From NCBI RefSeq assembly GCF_003002925.1, contig NZ_PVTK01000012.1:1-64000 (forward strand): a stretch of DNA of 64,000 bases. The letters are read 5' to 3'. Source of the DNA: Vreelandella songnenensis (GTDB lineage: Bacteria > Pseudomonadota > Gammaproteobacteria > Pseudomonadales > Halomonadaceae). Each line of letters begins with the position of its first letter. The first letter of the stretch is position 1. Of the stretch, positions 35,431 to 44,079 are shown in pieces. The translations under genes were made by a program, and so were the position numbers. The notes beneath the pieces were generated by a model. It was given only the letters and a program-made list of their open reading frames with translations. It had not been told where the DNA came from and did not search any database.

Positions 35431-36189
35431 ATGATGGACGACCAGGCGCTACTGCGCTACAGCCGCCAGATCATGCTCGCTGAAGTGGATATCGAAGGCC
35501 AGGAGCGCCTGCGCCACGCCCATGCGGTGATTATCGGCGCGGGCGGCTTGGGTTCACCTGCCGCACTCTATCTGGCCGCAGCCGGCGTTGGGCAGATTAC
35601 CCTGGCCGATGCGGATCACGTGGAGCTTTCCAATCTGCAGCGCCAGATTGCTCACCAGCAGGCAAGCATTGGCCAGAACAAGGCAGCGTCTGCCAAGGCC
35701 AGCATGCAGGCGCTCAACCCGGAGTGCCAGGTGACCGCCCTTGAAGCCCATGCCGAAGGTGAAGCGCTGGATCGCTTGGTGGCGTCGGCCGATGTGGTGC
35801 TGGACTGCACCGACCGCTTTTCCAGCCGTTATGCCGTCAACGCGGCGGCCCAGAGGGCCGGTGTGCCGCTGGTTTCGGGTGCGGCAATCCGTTTTTCCGG
35901 CCAACTGGCCGTATTTGACCCGCGTGAGCCTGACTGCCCCTGTTATGCCTGCCTGTACCCGCCGGATGCGTTGGGTGATGAGGCATTGAGCTGTGCGGAA
36001 AGCGGCGTCATGGCACCGCTGGTAGGGCTGATCGGCTGTTTTCAGGCTGTAGAAGCGTTCAAGCTGTTAAGCGGCGCGGGTCAGCCCCATCAAGGGCTTT
36101 CCACTTTCGATGGGCTAAGCGGCCAGTGGCGTCACTTCAAGGTACCGCGGGATCCGGAGTGCAGCATCTGTACTTCACGCCGAGAGTAG
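35431..36189 (+). CDS. moeB: Molybdopterin-synthase adenylyltransferase MoeB (ThiF/HesA family)
   Basis: A 252-residue E1-like enzyme that adenylates the C-terminus of MoaD for molybdenum cofactor synthesis. ATP binding is by IIGAGGLGS (35-42), adenylation Asp by DCTDRF (125-130), with zinc cysteines C171/C174 and C244/C247 and the possible catalytic Cys188 (SCAESGV). No rhodanese domain is fused. ThiF-like thiamine function cannot be fully excluded, but the hemA-prfA-prmC-moeB order favours MoeB. The start at 35431 has gaggat upstream. Confidence 0.9.
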   Translation: MMDDQALLRYSRQIMLAEVDIEGQERLRHAHAVIIGAGGLGSPAALYLAAAGVGQITLADADHVELSNLQRQIAHQQASIGQNKAASAKASMQALNPECQVTALEAHAEGEALDRLVASADVVLDCTDRFSSRYAVNAAAQRAGVPLVSGAAIRFSGQLAVFDPREPDCPCYACLYPPDALGDEALSCAESGVMAPLVGLIGCFQAVEAFKLLSGAGQPHQGLSTFDGLSGQWRHFKVPRDPECSICTSRRE

Positions 36190-36242
36190 CGTCGGCGGTC
36201 GGGCGTGTCCGTGTTGAAGGTAAAAGCAGCGTGATCGTTAGG

Positions 36243-36268
36243 CAAAAAAAGCCCGCTGGGTAGCGGGC
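36243..36268 (-). terminator. Terminator of the ahpCF operon (minus strand)
   Basis: The stem gcccgct / agcgggc (36251-36257 with 36262-36268) has seven A on the left (U7 on minus-strand RNA). It lies 112 bases after the ahpF stop and has no T-run for moeB. Confidence 0.82.
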
Positions 36269-36380
36269 GCGACGTCACGGTCTTTACGTCAAAAAGGATC
36301 AGGGAAGGGCAGGCTGGGGGCAGCCGTCTATTTAAAGCGCAGCTGCCCGGTACCTGGCGTTTGATGATACTGGGTTGAAA

Positions 36381-37937
36381 CTAGTTGCGAATCAGGTAAT
36401 CGAAGGCGCCCAGCGATGCCTTGGCACCTTCGCCCATGGCGATGATGATCTGCTTGTAGGGCACCGTGGTAACGTCGCCGGCGGCGAACACGCCGGGTAC
36501 TGACGTCATGCCGTGAGCGTCGACGATGATTTCACCGCGTGGCGACATCTCGATGGGCGAATCTTTCAGCCACTCCGTGTTGGGTACCAGGCCGATCTGT
36601 ACAAAGATGCCTTCCAGCGCGAGGTTCTTGACCTCGTCGGTGTTGCGATCCTTGTAGGTCAGGCCATTGACGCGGCTGCCGTCGCCGGTGACTTCGGTGG
36701 TCTGCGCATTGAGGATGATGTCCACGTTAGGCAGGCTCTTGAGCTTCTTCTGCAGCACGGCATCGGCGCGCATTTCACCCATGAACTCGAACAGCGTCAC
36801 ATGGCCGACAATACCGGCCAGATCGATCGCCGCTTCCACGCCGGAGTTACCGCCACCGATGACAGCTACGCGCTTGCCCTTGAAAAGTGGGCCATCGCAG
36901 TGCGGGCAGTAGGCAACGCCCTTGTTGCGGTACTGCTGCTCGCCGGGGACGTTCATCTCGCGCCAGCGGGCGCCGGTAGCCAGCACCAGCGATTTGCTTT
37001 TCAGCTTGGCGCCGGACTCAAACGTGACTTCGTGCAGCCCGCCTTCGGTTTCCGCCGCCTTGAAGGCCGTGGCGCGCTGCAGGTTCATCACGTCAACTTC
37101 GTACTCCTTGACGTGCTCTTCCAGCGCGCTGACCAGTTTCGGGCCTTCGGTGTGAGACACTGAAATGAAGTTCTCGATGCCCATGGTGTCGGACACCTGA
37201 CCGCCAAAGCGTTCGGCGGCAACGCCGGTGTTGATACCCTTGCGTGCCGAGTAGATGGCCGCCGCTGCACCGGCGGGGCCGCCGCCGATGACCAGCGTAT
37301 CGAACGCGGCTTTTTCGCTGAGTTTTTTGGCTTCGCGATCGGCGGCACCGGTATCTACCTTGGCAAGAATTTTCTCAAGGGTCATGCGGCCTTGATCAAA
37401 CGGTTTGCCGTTCAGGTAGATGCTGGGCACCGACATGATTTCACGCGCTTCCACTTCATCCTGAAACAGCGCCCCGTCAATCGCCACGTGGCGAACGTTC
37501 GGGTTGAAGATCGCCATCAGGTTGAGTGCCTGAACCACGTCCGGGCAGTTCTGGCAGGAGAGCGAGTAGTAGGTCTCGAAGAGCATCTCGCCTTCGAGCG
37601 CCTTGATCTGGTTGAGCATCTCATCGGATGCCTTGGGCGGATGGCCGCCTACCTGTAACAGGGCCAGTACCAGCGAGGTAAACTCGTGGCCCATGGGAAT
37701 GCCGGCAAACACTACGCCTGTTTCTTCGCCGGTGCGGTTGAGCGCGAAAGACGGCGTGCGGCTATCCTGTCCATTGGTCTTCAGAGTGATCTTGTCACTC
37801 AGGCCGTTGATATCTTCAAGCAGACCGAGAAGTTCACGCGACTTGGCACCGTCATCAAGGGACGCAACGATCTCGAACGGTTGAGTCACTTTTTCCAGAT
37901 ACGCTTTCAACTGACTTTTTAAATTGGCGTCCAGCAT
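36381..37937 (-). CDS. ahpF: Alkyl hydroperoxide reductase subunit F
   Basis: A 518-residue FAD/NADH disulfide reductase that recycles AhpC. The N-terminal tandem thioredoxin-like domain has C128-QN-C131; the FAD motif is [12 protein letters not shown] (217-228) and the C-terminal redox pair is C344-PH-C347. These positions match E. coli AhpF (C129/C132, C345/C348). It is transcribed after ahpC, separated by 228 bases containing a strong hairpin. Confidence 0.97.
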   Translation of the reverse strand: MLDANLKSQLKAYLEKVTQPFEIVASLDDGAKSRELLGLLEDINGLSDKITLKTNGQDSRTPSFALNRTGEETGVVFAGIPMGHEFTSLVLALLQVGGHPPKASDEMLNQIKALEGEMLFETYYSLSCQNCPDVVQALNLMAIFNPNVRHVAIDGALFQDEVEAREIMSVPSIYLNGKPFDQGRMTLEKILAKVDTGAADREAKKLSEKAAFDTLVIGGGPAGAAAAIYSARKGINTGVAAERFGGQVSDTMGIENFISVSHTEGPKLVSALEEHVKEYEVDVMNLQRATAFKAAETEGGLHEVTFESGAKLKSKSLVLATGARWREMNVPGEQQYRNKGVAYCPHCDGPLFKGKRVAVIGGGNSGVEAAIDLAGIVGHVTLFEFMGEMRADAVLQKKLKSLPNVDIILNAQTTEVTGDGSRVNGLTYKDRNTDEVKNLALEGIFVQIGLVPNTEWLKDSPIEMSPRGEIIVDAHGMTSVPGVFAAGDVTTVPYKQIIIAMGEGAKASLGAFDYLIRN

Positions 37938-38058
37938 GACAGTGGCTTCCTCGTAATCTTTAAAAGGTGTTCTCGACCAGCCAGCATGACATTCTTGCCG
38001 GTGAGCGTGTCACGGCAAAAAGCAGGCGTTGGGAGAACCGATAGCGCGTTTGGATGAA

Positions 38059-38082
38059 CCACCCGGACGGACGTCCGGGTGG
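38059..38082. repeat. 11-bp perfect inverted repeat between ahpC and ahpF
   Basis: ccacccggacg and cgtccgggtgg are separated by two bases, without a U-run on either strand. In the ahpC-to-ahpF transcript it probably protects the ahpC message or partly attenuates ahpF, giving the usual excess of AhpC. Confidence 0.7.
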
Positions 38083-38165
38083 CGGGCGAAGGCCTGAAGC
38101 GGGCAACGAATATCGATGCGATAGTTCGTTCTACTGATCCGCCGGCAGGCTCTTACATTCGCCGT

Positions 38166-38729
38166 TTAGATCTTGCCGACGAGGTCCAGAGAAGGTGCCA
38201 GCGTTTCTTCGCCTTCTTTCCACTTGGCCGGGCATACTTCGTTGGGGTTTTCGCGAACGTACTGGGCTGCTTTTACCTTGCGCAGCAGTTCTTCGGCGTT
38301 ACGGCCGATGTTGCCCGCATTGATTTCCACGATCTGAACCTTGCCGTCCGGGTCGACCACGAAAGTGCCACGCTCTGCAAGGCCGGCTTCTTCGATCAAA
38401 ACTTCGAAGTTGCGCGAAATTTGCAGGGTCGGGTCAGCCAGCATCGGGTACTGAAGCTTGCCGATGGTCTCGGAGCTGTCGTGCCATGCTTTGTGGGTGA
38501 AGTGGGTATCGGTTGAAACGCTGTAGATTTCAACGTCCAGCTTCTTGAAGGCTTCGTAGTTGTCAGCCAGGTCACCAAGCTCGGTCGGGCAGACGAACGT
38601 GAAGTCAGCGGGATAGAAGAAGAAGATGGACCATTTGCCTTTCAGGTCAGCTTCAGTGACATCGATAAATTCGCCGTTCAGGTAAGCAGTTGCTTTAAAC
38701 GGTTTTACTTCAGTGTTGATCAAGGACAT
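38166..38729 (-). CDS. ahpC: Alkyl hydroperoxide reductase subunit C (peroxiredoxin)
   Basis: A 187-residue typical 2-Cys peroxiredoxin that reduces hydrogen peroxide and organic hydroperoxides in the cytosol. The peroxidatic Cys47 is in FTFVCPTEL and the resolving Cys166 in EVCPAKW, as in E. coli AhpC. The start at 38729 ([10 protein letters not shown]) has a ggagat site; the upstream frame is spurious. It is first in the ahpC-ahpF unit. An OxyR-like motif lies about 100 bases upstream. Confidence 0.97.
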   Translation of the reverse strand: MSLINTEVKPFKATAYLNGEFIDVTEADLKGKWSIFFFYPADFTFVCPTELGDLADNYEAFKKLDVEIYSVSTDTHFTHKAWHDSSETIGKLQYPMLADPTLQISRNFEVLIEEAGLAERGTFVVDPDGKVQIVEINAGNIGRNAEELLRKVKAAQYVRENPNEVCPAKWKEGEETLAPSLDLVGKI

Positions 38730-38828
38730 CCAGATTATCTCCGTGTCTTGTGCATGAACGTGAAAGCGATGTTGGACATAGTAATGATATTCGACCAATA
38801 GCTAAAATTGGAAAAGACCATGCACTCT

Positions 38829-38865
38829 ATAGGTCATGGCTATCAATTAGTTAGCCAACGCCGGT
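38829..38865. promoter_or_regulatory. Candidate OxyR-binding site between ahpC and potF
   Basis: The plus strand reads ATAG-N7-CTAT-N7-TTAG-N7-CGGT. The first three quarters of the OxyR pattern (ATAG-N7-CTAT-N7-ATAG-N7-CTAT) match with exact spacing, and the strong half faces ahpC. A TATCAT -10 element (minus strand, 38789-38784) lies between it and ahpC. This fits peroxide induction of ahpC, the classic OxyR target. Confidence 0.5.
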
Positions 38866-38874
38866 TCGCTGTCC

Positions 38875-38901
38875 TTGTAGTGGGGGCAGCTCACTTATAA
38901 T
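38875..38901 (+). promoter_or_regulatory. Candidate sigma70 promoter of the polyamine transporter operon
   Basis: A perfect TATAAT at 38896-38901 has TTGTAG 15 bases upstream (38875-38880). The spacing is short. It is about 145 bases before the potF start and adjacent to the weak half of the OxyR-like site. The remaining bases up to 39045 hold no recognisable element apart from the ribosome site. Confidence 0.5.
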
Positions 38902-39045
38902 GCAAGAATCTTTCACATGGACTTGCGATAGGTGTCGCTGCGACGCAAAATTCGCAGGTTCAGCAGAAAGGCCTAAGCTGAAGCGGGTAGGCGAATGATC
39001 GAGTCGTGCAGGCGACCATGTTTTTGGATATCAAGGAGCAGCAGA

Positions 39046-40149
39046 ATGGGGAACATTCACAAACTTTCCGGGGCCGTTGCGGCCATCTCTTTAGCCGCAG
39101 CGGCGTCTATCGCCCATGCCGATGAGGTGCGGGTCTATAACTGGTCTGATTATATTGCACCGGAAACGCTTGCGAAATTTACCGAACGCACCGGTATTGA
39201 TGTTATCTACGATGTCTACGACAGCAACGAAACTCTGGACGCGGCCCTGCTGGCCGGGCGTTCAGGCTACGATGTCGTGGTGCCGTCAACGCACTTCTTT
39301 ACCCGTCAGCGTAATGCCGGGGTGTATCAGCCGCTGGACAAGGACCAGCTGCCCAATATCGACAACCTGAATACCGAACTTACCGATAACCTCGAAGCCA
39401 TTGACCCTGACGGTGAATACTCCGTGCCTTACATGTGGGGAACCAACGGTATCGGTTATAACGTCGAGCGCGTCAAGGAGATACTCGGTGACGATGCGCC
39501 GGTAGACAGCTGGGCGATGCTGTTCGACCCGGAAATTACCGCGGCCCTGAAAAACGCCGGGTGCGGCATCTCGATGCTCGATACCGGTGAAGAGATGATT
39601 CCTGCTGCCATGGCGTACCTGGGTCTAGACCCGCTGAGCCAGAGCACCGAAGACCTGGAAGCCGGCGGTGAGCTGATTGGCGCTATCCGCAACAACATTA
39701 CCTATTTTCACTCCTCACGCTATGTATCCGATCTTGCCAATGGCGATATCTGCGTAGCGGGGGGATACTCCGGCGACGTCTTCCAGGCCGCAGAGCGGGC
39801 TGAAGAGGCGGGCCGTGATTTTGAAATCGCCTACAGCATTCCCAAGGAGGGCGCGGCACTGTGGTTTGACGTCATGGCCATTCCCGCCGATGCGCCCAAC
39901 GTGGAAAATGCCCACGCCTTTATCGACTTTATCCTCGATCCGGAAATCGCTGCCGAAATTACCGACTACGTAAGCTATGCCAACCCCAATGCGGCGGCCG
40001 ATGCCTACCTGCCGGAAGAGATTCTGAATAACCCGGCCATCTATCCCGAAACCGAGGTCATGAAGAACCTGTACGTGGCGATCGACATGCCCCAGCCGGT
40101 ACAGCGCGTGCGCACCCGTATCTGGAACCGCGTCAAGTCGGGCCGTTAA
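39046..40149 (+). CDS. potF: Polyamine ABC transporter substrate-binding protein (PotF/SpuD-like)
   Basis: A 367-residue periplasmic protein with signal peptide 1-25 (IAHA-DEV), then the PotF/PotD fold beginning VRVYNWSDYIAP, whose Trp/Ser/Asp residues bind the polyamine. The GTNGIGYN and VAGGYSGDVFQA segments are typical of putrescine-type PotF. Start 39046 is set by aaggag 8 bases upstream. It is first in potFGHI, followed by two hairpins that probably keep its expression above that of the membrane components. Confidence 0.93.
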   Translation: MGNIHKLSGAVAAISLAAAASIAHADEVRVYNWSDYIAPETLAKFTERTGIDVIYDVYDSNETLDAALLAGRSGYDVVVPSTHFFTRQRNAGVYQPLDKDQLPNIDNLNTELTDNLEAIDPDGEYSVPYMWGTNGIGYNVERVKEILGDDAPVDSWAMLFDPEITAALKNAGCGISMLDTGEEMIPAAMAYLGLDPLSQSTEDLEAGGELIGAIRNNITYFHSSRYVSDLANGDICVAGGYSGDVFQAAERAEEAGRDFEIAYSIPKEGAALWFDVMAIPADAPNVENAHAFIDFILDPEIAAEITDYVSYANPNAAADAYLPEEILNNPAIYPETEVMKNLYVAIDMPQPVQRVRTRIWNRVKSGR

Positions 40150-40164
40150 GCCATACCTTGTCTG

Positions 40165-40202
40165 ACAGCGAGCTCGGCGTGCCGGGCTCGCTGTTCATTT
40201 TT
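40165..40202 (+). terminator. Strong hairpin/terminator after potF
   Basis: A 14-bp stem with one T-G pair (acagcgagctcggc / gccgggctcgctgt, 40165-40178 with 40181-40194) is followed by tcattttt. In an operon it acts as a partial terminator and 3' stabiliser. Confidence 0.8.
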
Positions 40203-40206
40203 CCAT

Positions 40207-40227
40207 GCCCGGGTTTCCGGGCCTTTT
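40207..40227 (+). terminator. Second hairpin/terminator between potF and potG
   Basis: The stem gcccgg / ccgggc (40207-40212 with 40217-40222), loop gttt, is followed by ctttt, immediately before the potG ribosome site. Confidence 0.65.
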
Positions 40228-40241
40228 GATGGGAGTGGCGA

Positions 40242-41414
40242 ATGGTCACTACGCCCCTATCGAACGAGCCTTCAGCACCTGCCCAGGCAGCACAGCGTCC
40301 TCAGGGCAAGGCTCCGCGGTTTGCTGAAGATATCGTGTTAGAGGTTAAACGCCTGAGCAAGCGGTTTGACGACGCGCTGGCCGTTGACGATGTGAATCTC
40401 AAGGTAAAGCGTGGCGAGATCTTTGCACTGCTGGGCGGTTCAGGGTCAGGCAAGTCGACGCTGTTGCGCATGCTGGCCGGGTTTGAAACCCCGACAGAGG
40501 GGCGTATTTTGCTGGGCGGCAAGGATATCACCGCCGTGCCGCCTCACAAGCGCCCGATTAACATGATGTTTCAGTCCTATGCGCTGTTTCCCCATATGAG
40601 CGTGGCGCAGAATATCGCGTTCGGCTTGAAGCAGGACAAGCTGCCCAAGGATGAAGTAGAGGCGCGCGTTGCGCAGATGCTGAAGCTCGTTCACATGGAG
40701 CGTTTTGCCAAGCGCAAGCCGCACCAGCTTTCCGGCGGCCAGCGTCAACGGGTGGCACTGGCGCGTTCGCTGGCCAAGCGTCCCAAGCTTTTGCTGCTTG
40801 ACGAGCCCATGGGGGCGCTGGACAAGAAGCTGCGTACTGAAATGCAGCTCGAAGTGGTCGAGATCATCGAGCAAGTCGGCGTTACCTGCATCATGGTGAC
40901 CCACGACCAGGAAGAAGCGATGACCATGGCGGACCGCGTGGCGATCATGGCCGATGGCTGGATCGAGCAGGTCGGCTCGCCGGTGGACGTTTATGAAAGC
41001 CCGGCCAGCCGAATGGTGGCGGAGTTTGTCGGCACGGTGAATCTGTTCGAAGGCGAGATCGTCAAGGACGCCGCCGATCACTGCCAGATTGCCTCACCGG
41101 CGCTTGAGCGGCCGATCTATATCGATCATGGCATCACTACTCAAGCGATGGACCGGCGGGTCTGGGCCGCGCTTCGTCCGGAGAAGATCTGGCTGACGCG
41201 GGAAAAGCCGACCTGCGAGTACAACTGGGCTGAAGGCAAGGTCGACGATATCGCCTACCTGGGCGGCTTCTCGCTTTACTACATACGTACCGCCACGGGG
41301 CAATTGATCAAGGTCAGCATGGCGAATACCGAACGGCGAGGCGACCGGCCTACCTGGGAAGACAGCGTATATGTCTACTGGGAAGACCACAGCGCTATCG
41401 TGTTGAACCGCTAA
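40242..41414 (+). CDS. potG: Polyamine ABC transporter ATP-binding protein
   Basis: A 390-residue ATPase with Walker A GGSGSGKST, signature LSGGQRQR, Walker B LLLLDEPMG, switch His in VTHDQEE and a C-terminal TOBE regulatory domain (about 300-390). An N-terminal extension of about 30 residues is rich in Pro/Ala. It energises uptake of putrescine or related polyamines through PotHI. Confidence 0.93.
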   Translation: MVTTPLSNEPSAPAQAAQRPQGKAPRFAEDIVLEVKRLSKRFDDALAVDDVNLKVKRGEIFALLGGSGSGKSTLLRMLAGFETPTEGRILLGGKDITAVPPHKRPINMMFQSYALFPHMSVAQNIAFGLKQDKLPKDEVEARVAQMLKLVHMERFAKRKPHQLSGGQRQRVALARSLAKRPKLLLLDEPMGALDKKLRTEMQLEVVEIIEQVGVTCIMVTHDQEEAMTMADRVAIMADGWIEQVGSPVDVYESPASRMVAEFVGTVNLFEGEIVKDAADHCQIASPALERPIYIDHGITTQAMDRRVWAALRPEKIWLTREKPTCEYNWAEGKVDDIAYLGGFSLYYIRTATGQLIKVSMANTERRGDRPTWEDSVYVYWEDHSAIVLNR

Positions 41415-41445
41415 TGGGCCAAGCCCTTTCAGGAGATTGCCTTTA

Positions 41446-42357
41446 ATGATGCTATCTCACTTGACCGCCACGCTCAGGCGTTGGCAGTTAGGCCGCCGTG
41501 CGGTGATCGCCTTTCCATTGGTATGGCTGTTGCTGTTCTTTCTACTGCCCTTTGCACTGGTATTGAAAATCAGCCTGTCGCAGGGGGCCGTGGCCATTCC
41601 CCCCTACGGGCCGCTTGTCGAGTATGCCGACCAGACCCTGAATATCTTTCTGAATCTGGGCAACTACCTGTTCCTGCTGTCGGATTCACTGTACGTCGCG
41701 GCCTACTGGGGATCGGTGAAGACGGCATTTATTTCCACCGTGGTTTGCCTGTTGATCGGCTATCCCATGGCGTATGCCATGGCGCGTGCGCCGGCACGCT
41801 GGCAGCTTTTGCTGCTGTTGCTGGTCATGCTGCCTTCCTGGACCTCGTTTCTGATCCGGGTGTATGCCTGGATGGGTATTTTGAGCAACAGCGGGCTGAT
41901 CAATAACCTGCTGATGGGGATGGGCGTGATCGAGACGCCGCTGCGCATGATGAATACCCAGTTTGCGGTGGTGATCGGCATCGTTTACGCCTACCTGCCG
42001 TTCATGGTGCTGCCGCTTTATGCGCACCTGACCCGGCTGGACAACTCGCTGCTGGAAGCGGCCTCAGACCTTGGTTCGCGCAAGCTGAATACCTTCATCA
42101 AGGTAACCCTGCCGCTCTCCATGGGCGGAATCATCGCGGGCTCCATGCTGGTGTTCATTCCGGCGGTGGGGGAGTTCGTGATTCCTGAGCTCTTGGGTGG
42201 GCCGGATACCCTGATGATCGGCAAGGTGCTGTGGGAAGAGTTTTTCCTCAACCGCGATTGGCCCATCGCTTCGGCGCTGGCAATGGTCATGCTGCTTTTA
42301 CTGCTGGTACCCATCGTCTGGTTTCATCGTTATCAGTCCCGGGAGCTTGAAGAATGA
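41446..42357 (+). CDS. potH: Polyamine ABC transporter permease PotH
   Basis: A 303-residue inner-membrane permease with six predicted helices and the EAA loop EAASDLGSRKLNTFIKVTLPLS that contacts the ATPase. The start at 41446 has aggaga 9 bases upstream. It overlaps potI by 4 bases (ATGA). Confidence 0.92.
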   Translation: MMLSHLTATLRRWQLGRRAVIAFPLVWLLLFFLLPFALVLKISLSQGAVAIPPYGPLVEYADQTLNIFLNLGNYLFLLSDSLYVAAYWGSVKTAFISTVVCLLIGYPMAYAMARAPARWQLLLLLLVMLPSWTSFLIRVYAWMGILSNSGLINNLLMGMGVIETPLRMMNTQFAVVIGIVYAYLPFMVLPLYAHLTRLDNSLLEAASDLGSRKLNTFIKVTLPLSMGGIIAGSMLVFIPAVGEFVIPELLGGPDTLMIGKVLWEEFFLNRDWPIASALAMVMLLLLLVPIVWFHRYQSRELEE

Positions 42358-43193
42358 GCCTAGTACGTCGGCGGCCCCACTTTTCGACCGTCATGCTGAT
42401 CATCGGCCTGCTATTTCTGTATCTGCCGATGGCGGTACTGGTGGTGTACTCCTTCAACTCTTCCCGGCTGGTCACCGTCTGGGCCGGTTTTTCGACCCAG
42501 TGGTACTCGGCGCTGTTTCGCGACCAGCAGATACTTTCGGCGGTATGGACGAGTCTCAAGATCGCCTTTTTTGCGGCCAGCATGGCGGTTTGCCTGGGCA
42601 CCGTGGCGGCGTTTGTCATGACCCGCTTTGGTCACTTTCGTGGTAAGACGGCGCTTTCCAGCATGGTTACCGCGCCGCTGGTAATGCCTGAGGTGATCAC
42701 CGGGCTTTCGCTATTGCTGCTGTTTGTGCAGATGGCCCAGCTGACCGGCTGGCCCGCCGACCGTGGCGCCTCCACGATCTGGATTGCGCACACCACCTTC
42801 TGCAGCGCCTACGTGGCGGTCGTGGTGGCGGCGCGGCTTCGCGAGCTGGATAGCTCCATTGAAGAAGCCGCCATGGATCTGGGGTCGCCGCCACTCAAGA
42901 CGTTCTTCTTCGTGACCCTGCCGATCATTTCTCCGGCGCTGGCGGCAGGGTGGCTGCTGGCCTTTACGCTGTCCCTGGATGACCTGGTCATTGCAAGCTT
43001 TGTGTCGGGGCCTGGTGCCAATACGCTGCCGATGGTGGTGTTTTCTTCCGTGCGCATGGGGGTTTCACCCAAGATCAACGCGCTGGCAACGCTGATCATC
43101 CTGACGGTGTCACTGGCCACCTTCCTGGCGTGGTACTTCATGCGCCGCAGTGAAGCCAAGCGGCAGCAAAGTCTCAAGCAGGACGCCAGCTAG
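42354..43193 (+). CDS. potI: Polyamine ABC transporter permease PotI
   Basis: A 279-residue permease, six helices, EAA loop EEAAMDLGSPPLKTFFFVTLP. It is the second membrane subunit of PotFGHI. Its last 4 bases overlap the end of the convergent small Cys-rich gene. Confidence 0.92.
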   Translation: MSLVRRRPHFSTVMLIIGLLFLYLPMAVLVVYSFNSSRLVTVWAGFSTQWYSALFRDQQILSAVWTSLKIAFFAASMAVCLGTVAAFVMTRFGHFRGKTALSSMVTAPLVMPEVITGLSLLLLFVQMAQLTGWPADRGASTIWIAHTTFCSAYVAVVVAARLRELDSSIEEAAMDLGSPPLKTFFFVTLPIISPALAAGWLLAFTLSLDDLVIASFVSGPGANTLPMVVFSSVRMGVSPKINALATLIILTVSLATFLAWYFMRRSEAKRQQSLKQDAS

Positions 43194-43399
43194 AAGACGT
43201 CGTCGTCCCGGCCGGTGAGCACCGCTTCAAGCTCACCGGTCATCGGCGAGATCACGATCTCGAGCTGAATGGGAGCGCAGCACTGGTGGCAATCTTCCCA
43301 GGTGGCATGGCTTCCCTGAGAGGTGTCGATCACGAAAGTCAGCGGCGCATCGCAGTAGGGGCAGTGAAAGTCGTGGTTTACCAGCGCGTCGTCGTGCAT
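43190..43399 (-). CDS. CPXCG-motif cysteine-rich small protein
   Basis: A 69-residue protein with two knuckles, C13-PY-C16 and C37-HQ-C40 followed by Cys41, predicted to bind one zinc. It belongs to the small 'CPXCG motif-containing cysteine-rich protein' family of gammaproteobacteria; the function is unknown. It is monocistronic and convergent with potI. Confidence 0.85.
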   Translation of the reverse strand: MHDDALVNHDFHCPYCDAPLTFVIDTSQGSHATWEDCHQCCAPIQLEIVISPMTGELEAVLTGRDDDVF

Positions 43400-43575
43400 A
43401 AAAGGCTACCTTGAACAGTGTAAAGCGTGTGCCATGGCACTCGTGTCATCAGGATCAGAGCATGGCATAGGCCAGTGTAGCAGCCCGGCACTCGGTCAAG
43501 CATCGCCGCCATGAATCAGGTAGGATGGACGCTGTTTTTAAAAGTGCTATTTTCCACGTGCTATAGAGAGAAACG

Positions 43576-44004
43576 ATGATGTTACGAAACATGGCAGTCG
43601 CGGCCGTTCTGGCCTTCCCGATGGTCGCTCTGGCAGAGACACCCAACGTCACGCCGGGCGAGTGGGAGTTCGTCAGCGTCACCAGTATCAGTGGCGACAT
43701 GGATATTCCGGATCAGACGGAAACCGAGCGTCAGTGCATCACTCAAGATGAGCTTGATGGCGCCGAGTTCGGGTTCATCGAAGAAGAGGAGGGCTGTGAG
43801 CTCCTCGACCAGGACATGAACGCCGACGGCCTTTCCTACAGCATGGTATGCCGCGCCGAAGGTGGTGAAGCGACCATTGATGGTGAAATGCGCTTCATGG
43901 GCGAGCAGATCACCGGCAGCGTGGACATTCTGACTCAGTCGCCCATGGGCGAGCTTGCGATGAACACCGCCATCGAAGGCGAGCGGGTTGGCGAGTGCGA
44001 ATAA
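43576..44004 (+). CDS. DUF3617-family periplasmic protein
   Basis: A 142-residue exported protein (signal peptide about 1-20, VALA-ETP). The body contains the family hallmarks PGEWEF near the N-terminus, a conserved Cys pair pattern (QCITQDE, EGCELL, MVCRAEG, GECE) and an acidic composition. Function is unknown. It has a ribosome site gagag and ends before a bidirectional terminator shared with the RND operon. Confidence 0.8.
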   Translation: MMLRNMAVAAVLAFPMVALAETPNVTPGEWEFVSVTSISGDMDIPDQTETERQCITQDELDGAEFGFIEEEEGCELLDQDMNADGLSYSMVCRAEGGEATIDGEMRFMGEQITGSVDILTQSPMGELAMNTAIEGERVGECE

Positions 44005-44043
44005 ATCGCCGCCCGTATGGCTGATTAGCCGTACCCGTCAGCC

Positions 44044-44079
44044 AAAAGGGCGCTTCCTGCGGGAAGCGCCCTTTTGTTT
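44044..44079 (+). terminator. Bidirectional terminator between DUF3617 and RND genes
   Basis: A 14-bp stem (aaaagggcgcttcc / ggaagcgccctttt) with a 4-base loop is flanked by A on the left and gtttt on the right. It closes both convergent transcripts. Confidence 0.9.
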
